DNA of 10,224 nt, taken from assembly GCA_018970625.1 (NCBI GenBank), contig JAGWVZ010000084.1, positions 1-10,224 on the forward strand, given 5' to 3'. This DNA is from Myxococcales bacterium (GTDB lineage Bacteria; Myxococcota; Bradymonadia; REDH01). The notes beneath the pieces were generated by a model. The model did no database searches. It was not told the DNA's origin and saw only the letters and a list, made by a program, of their open reading frames with translations. The position numbers and the translations under genes were made by a program. Of this stretch, positions 1 through 6,754 are shown piece after piece (position 1 is the stretch's first letter; each line of letters starts with the position of its first letter).

Positions 1-1652
1 TTCTGGCGCTCTATATCGTGGCGGGGCTCGAACAGGGTGCGCGGCTCGATGAGCTTAGCGGAACCATTCAGAACGATATTCTGAAAGAATTCATGGTGCG
101 AAATACCTATATTTATCCGCCGGCACCCTCGATGCGGATTATCGCGGATATTTTTTCGTACACATCGCGTCATATGCCCCGTTTCAACAGCATCTCCATT
201 TCAGGCTATCACATGCAGGAGGCGGGTGCGACGGCGGATATTGAGCTTGGATATACACTGGCAGATGGTCTGGAATATTTGCGCACCGGTCTGGCTGCCG
301 GACTTAGCGTCGATGCATTTGCACCACGGCTGAGTTTCTTCTTTGCCATCGGTATGAATTATTTCATGGAGGTCGCGAAATTGCGGGCGGCCCGGCAAAT
401 CTGGAGCGATATTGTGGGTCAGTTTTCGCCCCGCAACCCGCGCTCGCGTTCCTTGCGCACGCATTGTCAGACGTCGGGCTGGAGCCTCGCAGCCGACGAC
501 GTGTACAACAATGTGGTTCGTACGTGTCTCGAAGCGATGGCGGCGACACATGGGCATACGCAGTCGCTGCACACCAACTCGCTCGACGAAGCGCTCGCCC
601 TGCCAACAGATTTCTCGGCCCGCATTGCCCGAAATACCCAGCTCATTCTGCAACAGGAAACCGGAGTACCTCGCACCATCGACCCGTGGGGTGGGTCGTG
701 GTACGTGGAGCGCCTTACGCAGGAGCTGGTCCAGGGTGCACGGCGCCATATGCAGGAAGTCGAAGAGCTCGGCGGCATGACCCGGGCTATCGAGACCGGG
801 CTTCCCAAGCTACGCATCGAAGAGGCTGCGGCACGTACACAGGCCCGCATTGATTCCGGTCGGCAGACCATTGTCGGCGTCAATCGCTGGAAACCCGTGA
901 CGCCCGACGAAATTCCCATTCTCAAGGTGGACAACACCGCCGTGCGCGAGGCTCAGCTGCGACGCCTGCAGTCGCTGCGGGGCAGCCGTGACAACGCGCT
1001 CGTCACCCAGCGCCTGAATGCCATCACAGAGGCCGCTGCCGGAAACGACAACCTCCTCGAAGCCGCGGTGCTTGCGGCGCAGGCCGGTGCCACGGTCGGC
1101 GAAATGAGCGACGCCATGGAAAAAATCTTTGGTCGCCATCAGGCGGTCATTCGCGCTGTCTCAGGCGTTTACAGGAACGAAGTGGGTGAAAGCAGCGACA
1201 CAGTGCTCTCGGTGCGAAGCCTCGCAGATGAATTCGCCGAGAACGAAGGACGGCGGCCGCGAATCCTGATCGCCAAGATGGGCCAGGATGGCCACGACCG
1301 CGGTCAGAAGGTCATTGCCAGCGCATTTGCCGACCTCGGCTTCGATGTGGACATTGGGCCGCTGTTTCAGACACCCGAAGAGACCGCCCGGCAAGCCATC
1401 GAGAATGACGTCCATATTGTTGGCGTTTCCTCACTGGCCGCTGGCCACCTGACCCTCGTACCGGCGTTGCGTGCTGCGCTGGATGGATGGGGACGCCCCG
1501 ATATTCTGGTGGTGTGTGGCGGCGTGATTCCGCCGGCTGACTATCCAGAGCTCCATGCTGCGGGCGCAGTCGAAATCTTTGGCCCGGGCACGGTCATTTC
1601 ACAGGCTGCCACAAGATTGCTCAAGCTGCTGGCCTCGCGAAACACCCCTTGA
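1..1652 (+). CDS. Methylmalonyl-CoA mutase, large (catalytic) subunit, 5'-truncated by the window edge
   Basis: This adenosylcobalamin-dependent cytoplasmic enzyme interconverts (R)-methylmalonyl-CoA and succinyl-CoA in propionate metabolism. The reading frame is open to the left edge: codons from position 3 read LALYIV before the GTG at 18, matching the interior of the mutase TIM barrel. The true start therefore lies outside, and about 549 residues of a usual 700-750 are visible. Counting from the GTG at 18 as residue 1, the barrel holds [12 protein letters not shown] (13-24), [10 protein letters not shown] (31-40), [11 protein letters not shown] (147-157, with the His of the known active site), TQSLHTNS (181-188) and ARIARNTQ (201-208). 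A linker leads to the C-terminal B12-binding domain (about 413-540). That domain has DGHDRG with the lower cobalt ligand His426 (1293-1295), SSLAAGH (471-477) and CGGVIPP (500-506). No frameshift or missing key residue is seen. meaB follows 43 bp downstream on the same strand, so the two are probably co-transcribed. The family is certain; the symbol (mutB, mcmA or scpA) depends on naming convention. Confidence 0.97.
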   Translation, partial: LALYIVAGLEQGARLDELSGTIQNDILKEFMVRNTYIYPPAPSMRIIADIFSYTSRHMPRFNSISISGYHMQEAGATADIELGYTLADGLEYLRTGLAAGLSVDAFAPRLSFFFAIGMNYFMEVAKLRAARQIWSDIVGQFSPRNPRSRSLRTHCQTSGWSLAADDVYNNVVRTCLEAMAATHGHTQSLHTNSLDEALALPTDFSARIARNTQLILQQETGVPRTIDPWGGSWYVERLTQELVQGARRHMQEVEELGGMTRAIETGLPKLRIEEAAARTQARIDSGRQTIVGVNRWKPVTPDEIPILKVDNTAVREAQLRRLQSLRGSRDNALVTQRLNAITEAAAGNDNLLEAAVLAAQAGATVGEMSDAMEKIFGRHQAVIRAVSGVYRNEVGESSDTVLSVRSLADEFAENEGRRPRILIAKMGQDGHDRGQKVIASAFADLGFDVDIGPLFQTPEETARQAIENDVHIVGVSSLAAGHLTLVPALRAALDGWGRPDILVVCGGVIPPADYPELHAAGAVEIFGPGTVISQAATRLLKLLASRNTP

Positions 1653-1695
1653 CCCTGCGCCCACCCGACCCGCACGCTTCGCTCACGGACATGCC

Positions 1696-2733
1696 ATGGA
1701 CGCGCCGTCGCAAAAGACCGGCTCTGAAGCACCGCTCGTGCTGCCACCCGGCATTTCCAGCCTACAGCAGCTGGTGGACGGCGTGTGCTCAGGCCATCGT
1801 GCCATGCTCGGTCAGGCCATCACACTGGTAGAGTCGTCCGCGTCGCGGCACCGTGAAACGGCCGACGCGCTATTGCAATCGCTCATGCCGCGCACCGGAA
1901 ACAGCATGCGCATTGGCATCTCCGGCGTTCCCGGCGTGGGCAAAAGCACCTTTATCGAGGCCTTTGGTCTGCAGCTCACCACGCTGGGGCTGCGCGTTGC
2001 CGTTCTGGCGGTGGATCCCAGCAGCACCGTCTCGGGCGGCAGTATTCTGGGCGACAAAACCCGCATGAACCAGCTGGCACTTCACGACCACGCGTTCATA
2101 CGTCCCTCGCCCAGCGCAGGTACTCTGGGCGGTGTTGCACGCAAAACACGCGAGACCATGCTCGTGTGTGAAGCGGCCGGATTTGACGTGATCATCGTCG
2201 AGACGGTCGGCGTGGGACAGTCCGAGACCACGGTCGCGCAGATGGTCGATATGTACCTTGTGCTCATGCTGGCAGGTGCCGGAGATGAATTGCAGGGCAT
2301 TAAAAAGGGAATTCTGGAAATTGCCGATCTGCTCGCCATCAACAAGGCCGACGGGGATAACCGAATCGCGGCGCAGCGAGCACGCCGCGAATTCGAGCAC
2401 GCGCTTCACTATACCCACCGCCCTGAAGGCCCCTGGATGCCGCGCGTCATGACGTGCAGTGCGACCCAGAATGAAGGCATTCAGGAAATCTGGCAGGCCA
2501 TGTGTGAATTCCGGGCCGCCGTTACGGGCTCTGGACACTGGCAAAGCCGAAGGCAACAACAGCAGGTTGACTGGATGTGGGCCACCGTCCGGGACGAGCT
2601 CGAACGGCGTTTCATGGCTCAGGCCGAGACGCGTGAAGAGCTCGACCGAATTCTTCCGGCGTTGCGCGACGGGACACTCTCGGCAGGGGCGGCTGCGCGT
2701 CGGTTACTTCGTGCCGGCACAGGTCGGGCGTAA
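1696..2733 (+). CDS. meaB: Methylmalonyl-CoA mutase-associated GTPase MeaB (ArgK family)
   Basis: This is a SIMIBI-class P-loop GTPase that binds methylmalonyl-CoA mutase, gates adenosylcobalamin loading and protects the mutase from inactivation. The 345-residue product is close to the usual 325-335. Motifs in order are: an N-terminal helical region with AITLVES (41-47); Walker A GVPGVGKST (77-85); VDPSS (106-110); GDKTRM (119-124); ETVGVGQSE (169-177), the switch region typical of MeaB/ArgK; base-recognition NKAD (216-219); and SATQNEGI further on as a G5-like element. The C-terminal helical arm associated with dimerisation is present. I chose ATG 1696 because family similarity begins only about 20 residues after it. 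The in-frame ATG at 1555 would add 47 unconserved residues lying inside the mutase gene. There is no obvious Shine-Dalgarno before 1696, so the exact start is moderately sure. The position just downstream of the mutase is the standard arrangement and supports this role over the old 'ArgK arginine transport' label. Confidence 0.95.
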   Translation: MDAPSQKTGSEAPLVLPPGISSLQQLVDGVCSGHRAMLGQAITLVESSASRHRETADALLQSLMPRTGNSMRIGISGVPGVGKSTFIEAFGLQLTTLGLRVAVLAVDPSSTVSGGSILGDKTRMNQLALHDHAFIRPSPSAGTLGGVARKTRETMLVCEAAGFDVIIVETVGVGQSETTVAQMVDMYLVLMLAGAGDELQGIKKGILEIADLLAINKADGDNRIAAQRARREFEHALHYTHRPEGPWMPRVMTCSATQNEGIQEIWQAMCEFRAAVTGSGHWQSRRQQQQVDWMWATVRDELERRFMAQAETREELDRILPALRDGTLSAGAAARRLLRAGTGRA

Positions 2734-2739
2734 CCCGAC
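2723..2739 (+). repeat. Small inverted repeat spanning the meaB stop codon
   Basis: GTCGGG (2723-2728) and CCCGAC (2734-2739) form a perfect 6-bp stem around a 5-nt loop containing the meaB TAA stop (2731-2733). No T-run follows on the plus strand, so this is not a canonical intrinsic terminator. It might contribute to 3'-end formation or mRNA stability, or be a chance repeat in GC-rich DNA. Confidence 0.3.
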
Positions 2740-2779
2740 AACCCCAGCGCTGGCCAGAGCGAGCCGACAAGGAAGTGGC

Positions 2780-2810
2780 AAAAACATCAGATGCGACGCG
2801 CTCGTCCATC
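2780..2810 (-). terminator. Weak candidate rho-independent terminator for the dksA-like gene
   Basis: On the minus strand, about 50 nt after the stop of the DksA-like gene, GATG/CATC plus CGA/TCG can pair around a GCGCG loop (2790-2810), with a 2-nt bulge. After five more bases comes a run of five T (2784-2780). The stem is short and imperfect and is separated from the T-run, so this is only suggestive. The rest of the 125-bp convergent gap (2734-2858) shows no gene. Confidence 0.25.
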
Positions 2811-2858
2811 CACCGCGGGATGTTGTGCGCGCTACGCCCCTGCCGTGTGAAATCGCAC

Positions 2859-3203
2859 TCACGAGGTGTGTGATTCCAACTCAACGGCACACGCAGCGCA
2901 CAGAGGTGTTGCCGGGATACGCGACAGGCGTTCCTTGCCGATTTTATCGTGGCAACGCACACACTGGCCCCACGTACCCTGACGTACGCGGGTAAGCGCC
3001 GCCCGAATCTGCGAGATGTCGTAGCGCGTGCGTCCATCGAGCGCCGACACCACCTCGTCGCCCTGCCGGTACTGCGCCAGCTCGTCCCAATCCTGTGGAA
3101 CCTCTCTTCCGATCTCGTGCTGATGGTCGCCGATGCGCTTTGCACGCCTGACGAGCGTATCCAGTTGCTCCTGCAGCACCACCTGTGCGTCGTGAATATT
3201 CAT
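2859..3203 (-). CDS. DksA/TraR-family C4 zinc-finger protein
   Basis: This 114-residue protein belongs to the DksA/TraR family, whose members enter the RNA polymerase secondary channel and modulate transcription, often with (p)ppGpp. An N-terminal helical, probably coiled-coil part (about 1-75) includes DWDELA (38-43), which resembles the DxxDxA coiled-coil tip of DksA with Glu for the second Asp. A canonical C4 zinc finger follows: Cys81-x2-Cys84 and Cys102-x2-Cys105, preceded by the family block RVRQGTWGQC (72-81). It is shorter than E. coli DksA (151 aa) and fits the short DksA-like proteins common in proteobacteria. I chose ATG 3203 because a GGAG lies 7 nt upstream; the in-frame GTG at 3209 would leave only 1 nt. 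It lies 99 bp downstream of the acidic-tailed gene on the same strand, and converges with meaB. The family call is firm; whether it regulates RNA polymerase like DksA is inferred. Confidence 0.9.
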   Translation of the reverse strand: MNIHDAQVVLQEQLDTLVRRAKRIGDHQHEIGREVPQDWDELAQYRQGDEVVSALDGRTRYDISQIRAALTRVRQGTWGQCVRCHDKIGKERLSRIPATPLCAACAVELESHTS

Positions 3204-3268
3204 GGTCACTCTCCGGCAAGTCGTTTGGGGAACCCGGAGAGCCTATGAGCATTTTGCGTGCCATGTTC

Positions 3269-3290
3269 ACTGCACGAGCGCGCGTGCAGT
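3269..3290. repeat. Perfect 8-bp inverted repeat between the acidic-tailed gene and the dksA-like gene
   Basis: ACTGCACG (3269-3276) and CGTGCAGT (3283-3290) are exact reverse complements around the 6-nt spacer AGCGCG. The repeat sits in the 99-bp gap on the minus strand, about 65 bp before the dksA-like start. No T-tract follows on either strand, so it could be a regulator-binding site or an mRNA processing or attenuation hairpin. Function is unknown; only the symmetry is seen. Confidence 0.4.
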
Positions 3291-3302
3291 ACGGCGAGGT
3301 CA

Positions 3303-3860
3303 TCAATCCTCGTCCCAGTCCTCGGCGCCACCACCGAAGTCATCCTCCTCATCCTCGTCCATATCCGAGCCGTCGAGCAGCTCGGCGCCTCCTTCCTGCA
3401 GGTCGTCATCGTCGTCGCGTCCGAACTGCGAGAACAGGTCGTCAGGGCGATCATTCTCATCAAACGCACGCGACAGTGCGGCTCCGTTCTTGACGACGAC
3501 CGCTTCGCGTCGGACCTCGGGTGGAAGTTGGCTGCGCATGGATTCTTCGGGTATCGCGAGCACGATATTCCGAACTTTGGCCATGATCGACAGACCGCCG
3601 GCAGCGGCGATGTCGAAAATCATCTGCGCCGTGGCATCATCGAAACCGCGACAGTGAAACGCGCTGCCTTCGGTGTCTCGACGATTCGTAGACCGAGGGT
3701 CAAACAGCACATCAATGCCAGCGCGATTTTTCAGGCGATACCGTCCATCGAGGTCGCGCGGCGACTTCGCGAAGGGGCGAATCCACCCTTCGAGCTCGAC
3801 GAGGGTGTACGATACACGGCGTCCGGCGCGGAACCTGGAGACATAGACATCGAAAGACAT
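3303..3860 (-). CDS. Uncharacterised protein with a highly acidic C-terminal tail
   Basis: I do not recognise a characterised family. The 185-residue product opens with MSFDVYVSRFRAG, the style of a group of short conserved hypothetical proteins that begin MSFDV. The body (1-135) is predicted globular, with a hydrophobic strand or helix in AKVRNIVLAIPEE (94-106) and a single Cys at 70. The C-terminus (149-185) is extreme: 21 of 37 residues are Asp or Glu, none is Lys or Arg, and it includes a DDDDD run and an MDEDEEDDF block. No signal peptide or membrane helix is seen, so it is probably cytoplasmic. The frame runs upstream to an ATG at 4106, but that extension looks non-coding and the MSFDV start fits better. 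No Shine-Dalgarno precedes 3860, so the start is moderately certain. It lies 99 bp before the dksA-like gene and may be co-transcribed with it. The acidic tail could bind cations or basic proteins, or mimic nucleic acid; that is inference only. Confidence 0.75.
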   Translation of the reverse strand: MSFDVYVSRFRAGRRVSYTLVELEGWIRPFAKSPRDLDGRYRLKNRAGIDVLFDPRSTNRRDTEGSAFHCRGFDDATAQMIFDIAAAGGLSIMAKVRNIVLAIPEESMRSQLPPEVRREAVVVKNGAALSRAFDENDRPDDLFSQFGRDDDDDLQEGGAELLDGSDMDEDEEDDFGGGAEDWDED

Positions 3861-4138
3861 GGCACGCGTTCGGTGTTCTGTGAATGAAAAGGCGGCGCAC
3901 TCTGTAGTCGTGTTCCTTACGGAACGGCAAGTGAAACACGCGCAAAGAGCACCCGCAAACACGAGCGAAACGACGGCGACGGGACCAGACGCGGGCCGAT
4001 TCGCGATAACCCCCGTGGCTTCTGGCACCTGACGTACAGGCTCGCACTGCACACGACGCACCAATTCCCGCTTGCCACCGCGGCAGGCAGGCCCTAACGA
4101 CCGCACGCCTTACCTACCTGACACCCGCGAACGTCCCA
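3861..4138. promoter_or_regulatory. Divergent intergenic region between the acidic-protein gene and the DAHP synthase gene
   Basis: These 278 bp must hold promoters for both divergent genes, because neither has another upstream source. Towards the DAHP synthase, TTGCCA (4072-4077) is a 5/6 match to a sigma-70 -35 box, but TAACGA 17 bp further on (4095-4100) is a poor -10. On the minus strand, TTGCCG with ordinary spacing is followed by no good -10. A short stem GTTCC-TTAC-GGAAC lies at 3912-3925. No leader peptide rich in aromatic codons, no riboswitch and no tRNA is evident. No confident promoter can be placed. Confidence 0.35.
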
Positions 4139-5476
4139 ATGACGTGGTCACCTGCCTCCTGGCGCAGCTTCCCGATTCAACAACAGCCCACGTACGACGA
4201 CCCTGCCTCTGTACAAAGGGCGCTGGCCGTCGTGGAATCCTTGCCTCCACTGGTCGCGGCTGGCGAAGTAGACACCCTGCGGCAACAGATTGCCCGCGCC
4301 GCGCGCGGCGAAGTGTTCATTTTGCAGGGCGGCGATTGTGCCGAGCGCTTTGCGGACTGCACACGGCGTACCATTGAAGCCAGACTCAAGATACTGCTGC
4401 AAATGAGTCTGGTCCTTACGTGGGGCGGCAGGCTGCCCGTGGTTCGTATTGGCCGCATGGCCGGGCAGTACGCCAAACCCCGCAGCAAAGACACCGAGTT
4501 TGTCGACGGAGTCGAGCTGCCCGCCTATCGCGGCGACCACGTCAACGGGCACGACGCTACGCCCGAGAGCCGACGTCCCGACCCGCAACGTCTGGTGCGC
4601 GCCTATCATCACTCTGCAGCCACGTTGAATTATACGCGTGCGCTGCTGGATGGAGGTTTTGCCGACCTGCGAAATCCCCGGCACTGGGACCTCGCATTTG
4701 TGCGCAGTGACGCCAGACGGGCCGGCTACGAAGACATGCTCGACTCGATTCTGAACGCGCTGGATTTCGCCTCCGTGATTGGCGCCGCCGACCATGCCAG
4801 CCTGAAAACGGTGGAGTTTTATTCGTCTCATGAAGGGCTGCTGCTTGCCTACGAGCAGGCACAAACCGAGCTCGCCGACGATCGCTGGTACAATCTGGGG
4901 GCACACTCCCTGTGGATTGGTGACCGTACACGCGCGGTGGATGGCGCGCACGTGGAGTATTTCCGGGGTATTGAAAACCCCATCGGTGTAAAGGTTGGCC
5001 CGAACATGACGCCTGCGGGATTATTGCATTTGCTGGATAAACTGGAGCCGCAAAATCGTCCGGGTCGCATTTCACTGATTACCCGGTTTGGCGCACACCG
5101 GGTGCGGGAATTATTGCCGGCGCTGGTGCGCGCCGTCAGCGTGGCAGGGCGACATGTGACCTGGATTTGCGACCCCATGCACGGCAATACCCAGAGCACG
5201 TCGTCGGGCCTGAAAACCCGGCAGTTCAATGACATCAGTGATGAGCTGCATCGCACCTTCGATACGTTGCAGGACGTGGGTATTCCTTTGGGCGGCGTTC
5301 ACTTTGAGCTGACCGGAGACGACGTCACCGAGTGCATGGGAGGGCCGCAGGAGCTGTCTGAAGAAGACCTCTCGCGCAGCTATGAGACCTGGTGTGACCC
5401 ACGCCTCAACTATGCGCAGAGCCTTGAAATGGCGTTTCTACTGGCCAGGCACCTGCGCGCCCGACCCATTCGATAA
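4139..5476 (+). CDS. 3-deoxy-7-phosphoheptulonate (DAHP) synthase, class II
   Basis: This enzyme condenses phosphoenolpyruvate and erythrose 4-phosphate to DAHP, the committed first step of the shikimate pathway to aromatic amino acids, in the cytoplasm. The 445-residue product is the normal length for the class II (plant and Mycobacterium type) TIM-barrel enzyme. Signature blocks are WSPASWR (3-9), LQGGDCAERF (62-71), RIGRMAGQYAKPRS (103-116), GDHVNG (132-137), ADHASLKT (217-224), SSHEGLLL (229-236), GPNMTP (287-292) and CDPMHGNTQS (344-353). By alignment with the M. tuberculosis enzyme the metal ligands are Cys67, His348, Glu390 and Asp420, all present. The WSP..WR block sits directly at the N-terminus, which supports ATG 4139 although no clear ribosome-binding site precedes it. 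The gene stands alone on its strand, and its last 39 bp overlap the convergent methyltransferase gene. No separate regulatory domain is visible. Symbols vary (aroF, aroG or aroH), so none is given. Confidence 0.96.
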   Translation: MTWSPASWRSFPIQQQPTYDDPASVQRALAVVESLPPLVAAGEVDTLRQQIARAARGEVFILQGGDCAERFADCTRRTIEARLKILLQMSLVLTWGGRLPVVRIGRMAGQYAKPRSKDTEFVDGVELPAYRGDHVNGHDATPESRRPDPQRLVRAYHHSAATLNYTRALLDGGFADLRNPRHWDLAFVRSDARRAGYEDMLDSILNALDFASVIGAADHASLKTVEFYSSHEGLLLAYEQAQTELADDRWYNLGAHSLWIGDRTRAVDGAHVEYFRGIENPIGVKVGPNMTPAGLLHLLDKLEPQNRPGRISLITRFGAHRVRELLPALVRAVSVAGRHVTWICDPMHGNTQSTSSGLKTRQFNDISDELHRTFDTLQDVGIPLGGVHFELTGDDVTECMGGPQELSEEDLSRSYETWCDPRLNYAQSLEMAFLLARHLRARPIR

Positions 5477-6754
5477 ATCGCTCTCCGCTGGCGAAAAACG
5501 GGCCGCCTCGCCTGCCCGGCGCATCACCACCACCATGAGCACATTCGCGGTACCGGGGTGCATATCAGCGGCTCCCACTTCGTGCACCTCGTACCCCAGT
5601 CGTCGAAGGGTACCAATATCCTCGGCTGCGGCGCGAGGAGCCGGCGCGATATAAATGACCCGCGCTGCGCCTGTCTCTGCCGCAGCGCGCATGGTCGCCT
5701 CACCGAGTGTTTCGCGCATGGGATTAAACAGCACGGTATCGAACCGTGCGCCTGCTTTCACCAGCCGAGGCAATACGGTGGAAATTAATCCCCCTCTGAA
5801 TTGCACGCGATCGTTTAGTTCCTGCTGCGCCGGATGCGTTGTCGCGGCTTCGATCGCCGGCCACGACGCGTCCACCGCGATCACCGCGGCCCCTGCACGG
5901 GCCAGAATGCGTGTCATGGCACCAGTGCCGCAGGTGGCGTCCAGCACACGTTCGTTGGGCAACGCCACATGATGCTGCAACCAGTCATACAGCAACTGCG
6001 CCCTGAAAGGGGCTGTCTGCCCCCACGGTATGGATGGTAACGGGGTGACCTGCACCCCGCACCCTCGCAACGTGCACGCAAGAGACGCTGCCACAAGGTC
6101 GGGTGCATCGGTCGCCGCGAATATTTCTGGCTGGTTCGGGCCTGACTGCAGCGGTGCCCTGTCCTGACGCGGCCCCGGATCTTCGATCCAGAGGTGCAGT
6201 CGAAAGTTTGCTCCGGCCACCGCCGGGAGTGACGCCAGCGCGGCATGCACGGTAGGCAGCACATCCTGCAACCGGCTATCGAGCACCCGGCAATTCGCAA
6301 TGCGCAGGGGTGTTCCATCCAGATGGCGCCATCCCATGACCCACTCACCGTTGACCTCAGCAATGGTCATCGAGGTTCGGGTACGATGACCAAACCGACC
6401 TTCGGGTCCCAACCAGAAAACCGACTCAGGCGGCACAACCACATCGGCAAAGCGCTGCAGCACCTCGGCGATCAGCGACCGCTTGTAGCGCTGCTCTTCG
6501 TCGAAGCCAACGTGGAGCAATGAACAGCCGCTGCAGCCGGCCTCGTAATGCGGACATTCCGGCGCTCTCCGAAGCGCAGAGGCGACCCGAATCTCCGATG
6601 CCACCCACTGCGCAGACCAGCGTTCTCCGAGCTTCTCCACGACTGCCAGCTCACCCGGAATCAGACGCGCGGCGAGGTGCGTCTCACCCGTTTCGGCATC
6701 GCGGACAAGACATTTGCCCGCGCCAAACCACCGCTCCGCAAGAACAACTCTCAT
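5438..6754 (-). CDS. TrmA/RumA-like (class I SAM, Fe-S) RNA methyltransferase homologue with an altered catalytic site
   Basis: The 438-residue protein has the architecture of RNA m5U methyltransferases (RumA/RlmD, TrmA). An N-terminal TRAM/OB-fold is at about 1-60. Cluster cysteines Cys67, Cys74, Cys77 and Cys155 match the four [4Fe-4S] ligands of RumA. The C-terminal SAM domain has VLDATCGTG (270-278) and VDAS (294-297). The catalytic part is divergent. Aligned with E. coli RumA, the motif IV Asp (LDPARAG) is Asn344 in FNPMRETLG. The nucleophile motif VSCNP becomes IAPAP, with Pro371 at the Cys position. The base Glu of HTGHLES becomes Leu406. Uridine C5 methylation by the known covalent mechanism therefore looks impossible; N-methylation, another chemistry or a binding-only role are open. 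ATG 6754 starts the TRAM similarity and overlaps the TGA of the upstream acetyltransferase gene (ATGA), implying translational coupling. An upstream ATG at 6844 lies inside that gene. The 3' end overlaps the DAHP synthase gene tail to tail by 39 bp. Confidence 0.88.
   Translation of the reverse strand: MRVVLAERWFGAGKCLVRDAETGETHLAARLIPGELAVVEKLGERWSAQWVASEIRVASALRRAPECPHYEAGCSGCSLLHVGFDEEQRYKRSLIAEVLQRFADVVVPPESVFWLGPEGRFGHRTRTSMTIAEVNGEWVMGWRHLDGTPLRIANCRVLDSRLQDVLPTVHAALASLPAVAGANFRLHLWIEDPGPRQDRAPLQSGPNQPEIFAATDAPDLVAASLACTLRGCGVQVTPLPSIPWGQTAPFRAQLLYDWLQHHVALPNERVLDATCGTGAMTRILARAGAAVIAVDASWPAIEAATTHPAQQELNDRVQFRGGLISTVLPRLVKAGARFDTVLFNPMRETLGEATMRAAAETGAARVIYIAPAPRAAAEDIGTLRRLGYEVHEVGAADMHPGTANVLMVVVMRRAGEAARFSPAESDLSNGSGAQVPGQ

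Noticed and set aside
1555..1695. In-frame ATG at 1555 as the start of meaB, giving a 392-residue protein
   Set aside because: The extra 47 residues are encoded inside the mutase gene, show no MeaB similarity and would create an overlap of about 100 bp; ATG 1696 gives a normal-length protein.
1870..2559. Minus-strand open frame of 229 residues within meaB
   Set aside because: It lies antisense to a clearly conserved P-loop GTPase and has no domain signature of its own.
2744..2753. Palindrome CCAGCGCTGG after meaB
   Set aside because: A 10-bp palindrome without a loop or T-tract is expected by chance in GC-rich DNA and is not linked to a promoter.
3202..3657. Ser-rich repeat protein on the plus strand (runs of Ser)
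   Set aside because: The Ser runs are the complement of the GA-rich codons for the acidic tail of the minus-strand gene.
3258..3887. Long plus-strand open frame of 209 residues opposite the acidic-tailed gene
   Set aside because: It is a GC-driven shadow of the minus-strand gene; it has no recognisable motif or ribosome-binding site and it opens in the intergenic gap.
3861..4106. N-terminal extension of the acidic-tailed protein from ATG 4106, including a hydrophobic stretch with a lipobox-like LCAC
   Set aside because: The hydrophobic stretch lies about 40 residues in after an Arg-rich segment, unlike a lipoprotein signal, and the MSFDV start at 3860 matches the style of related hypothetical proteins.
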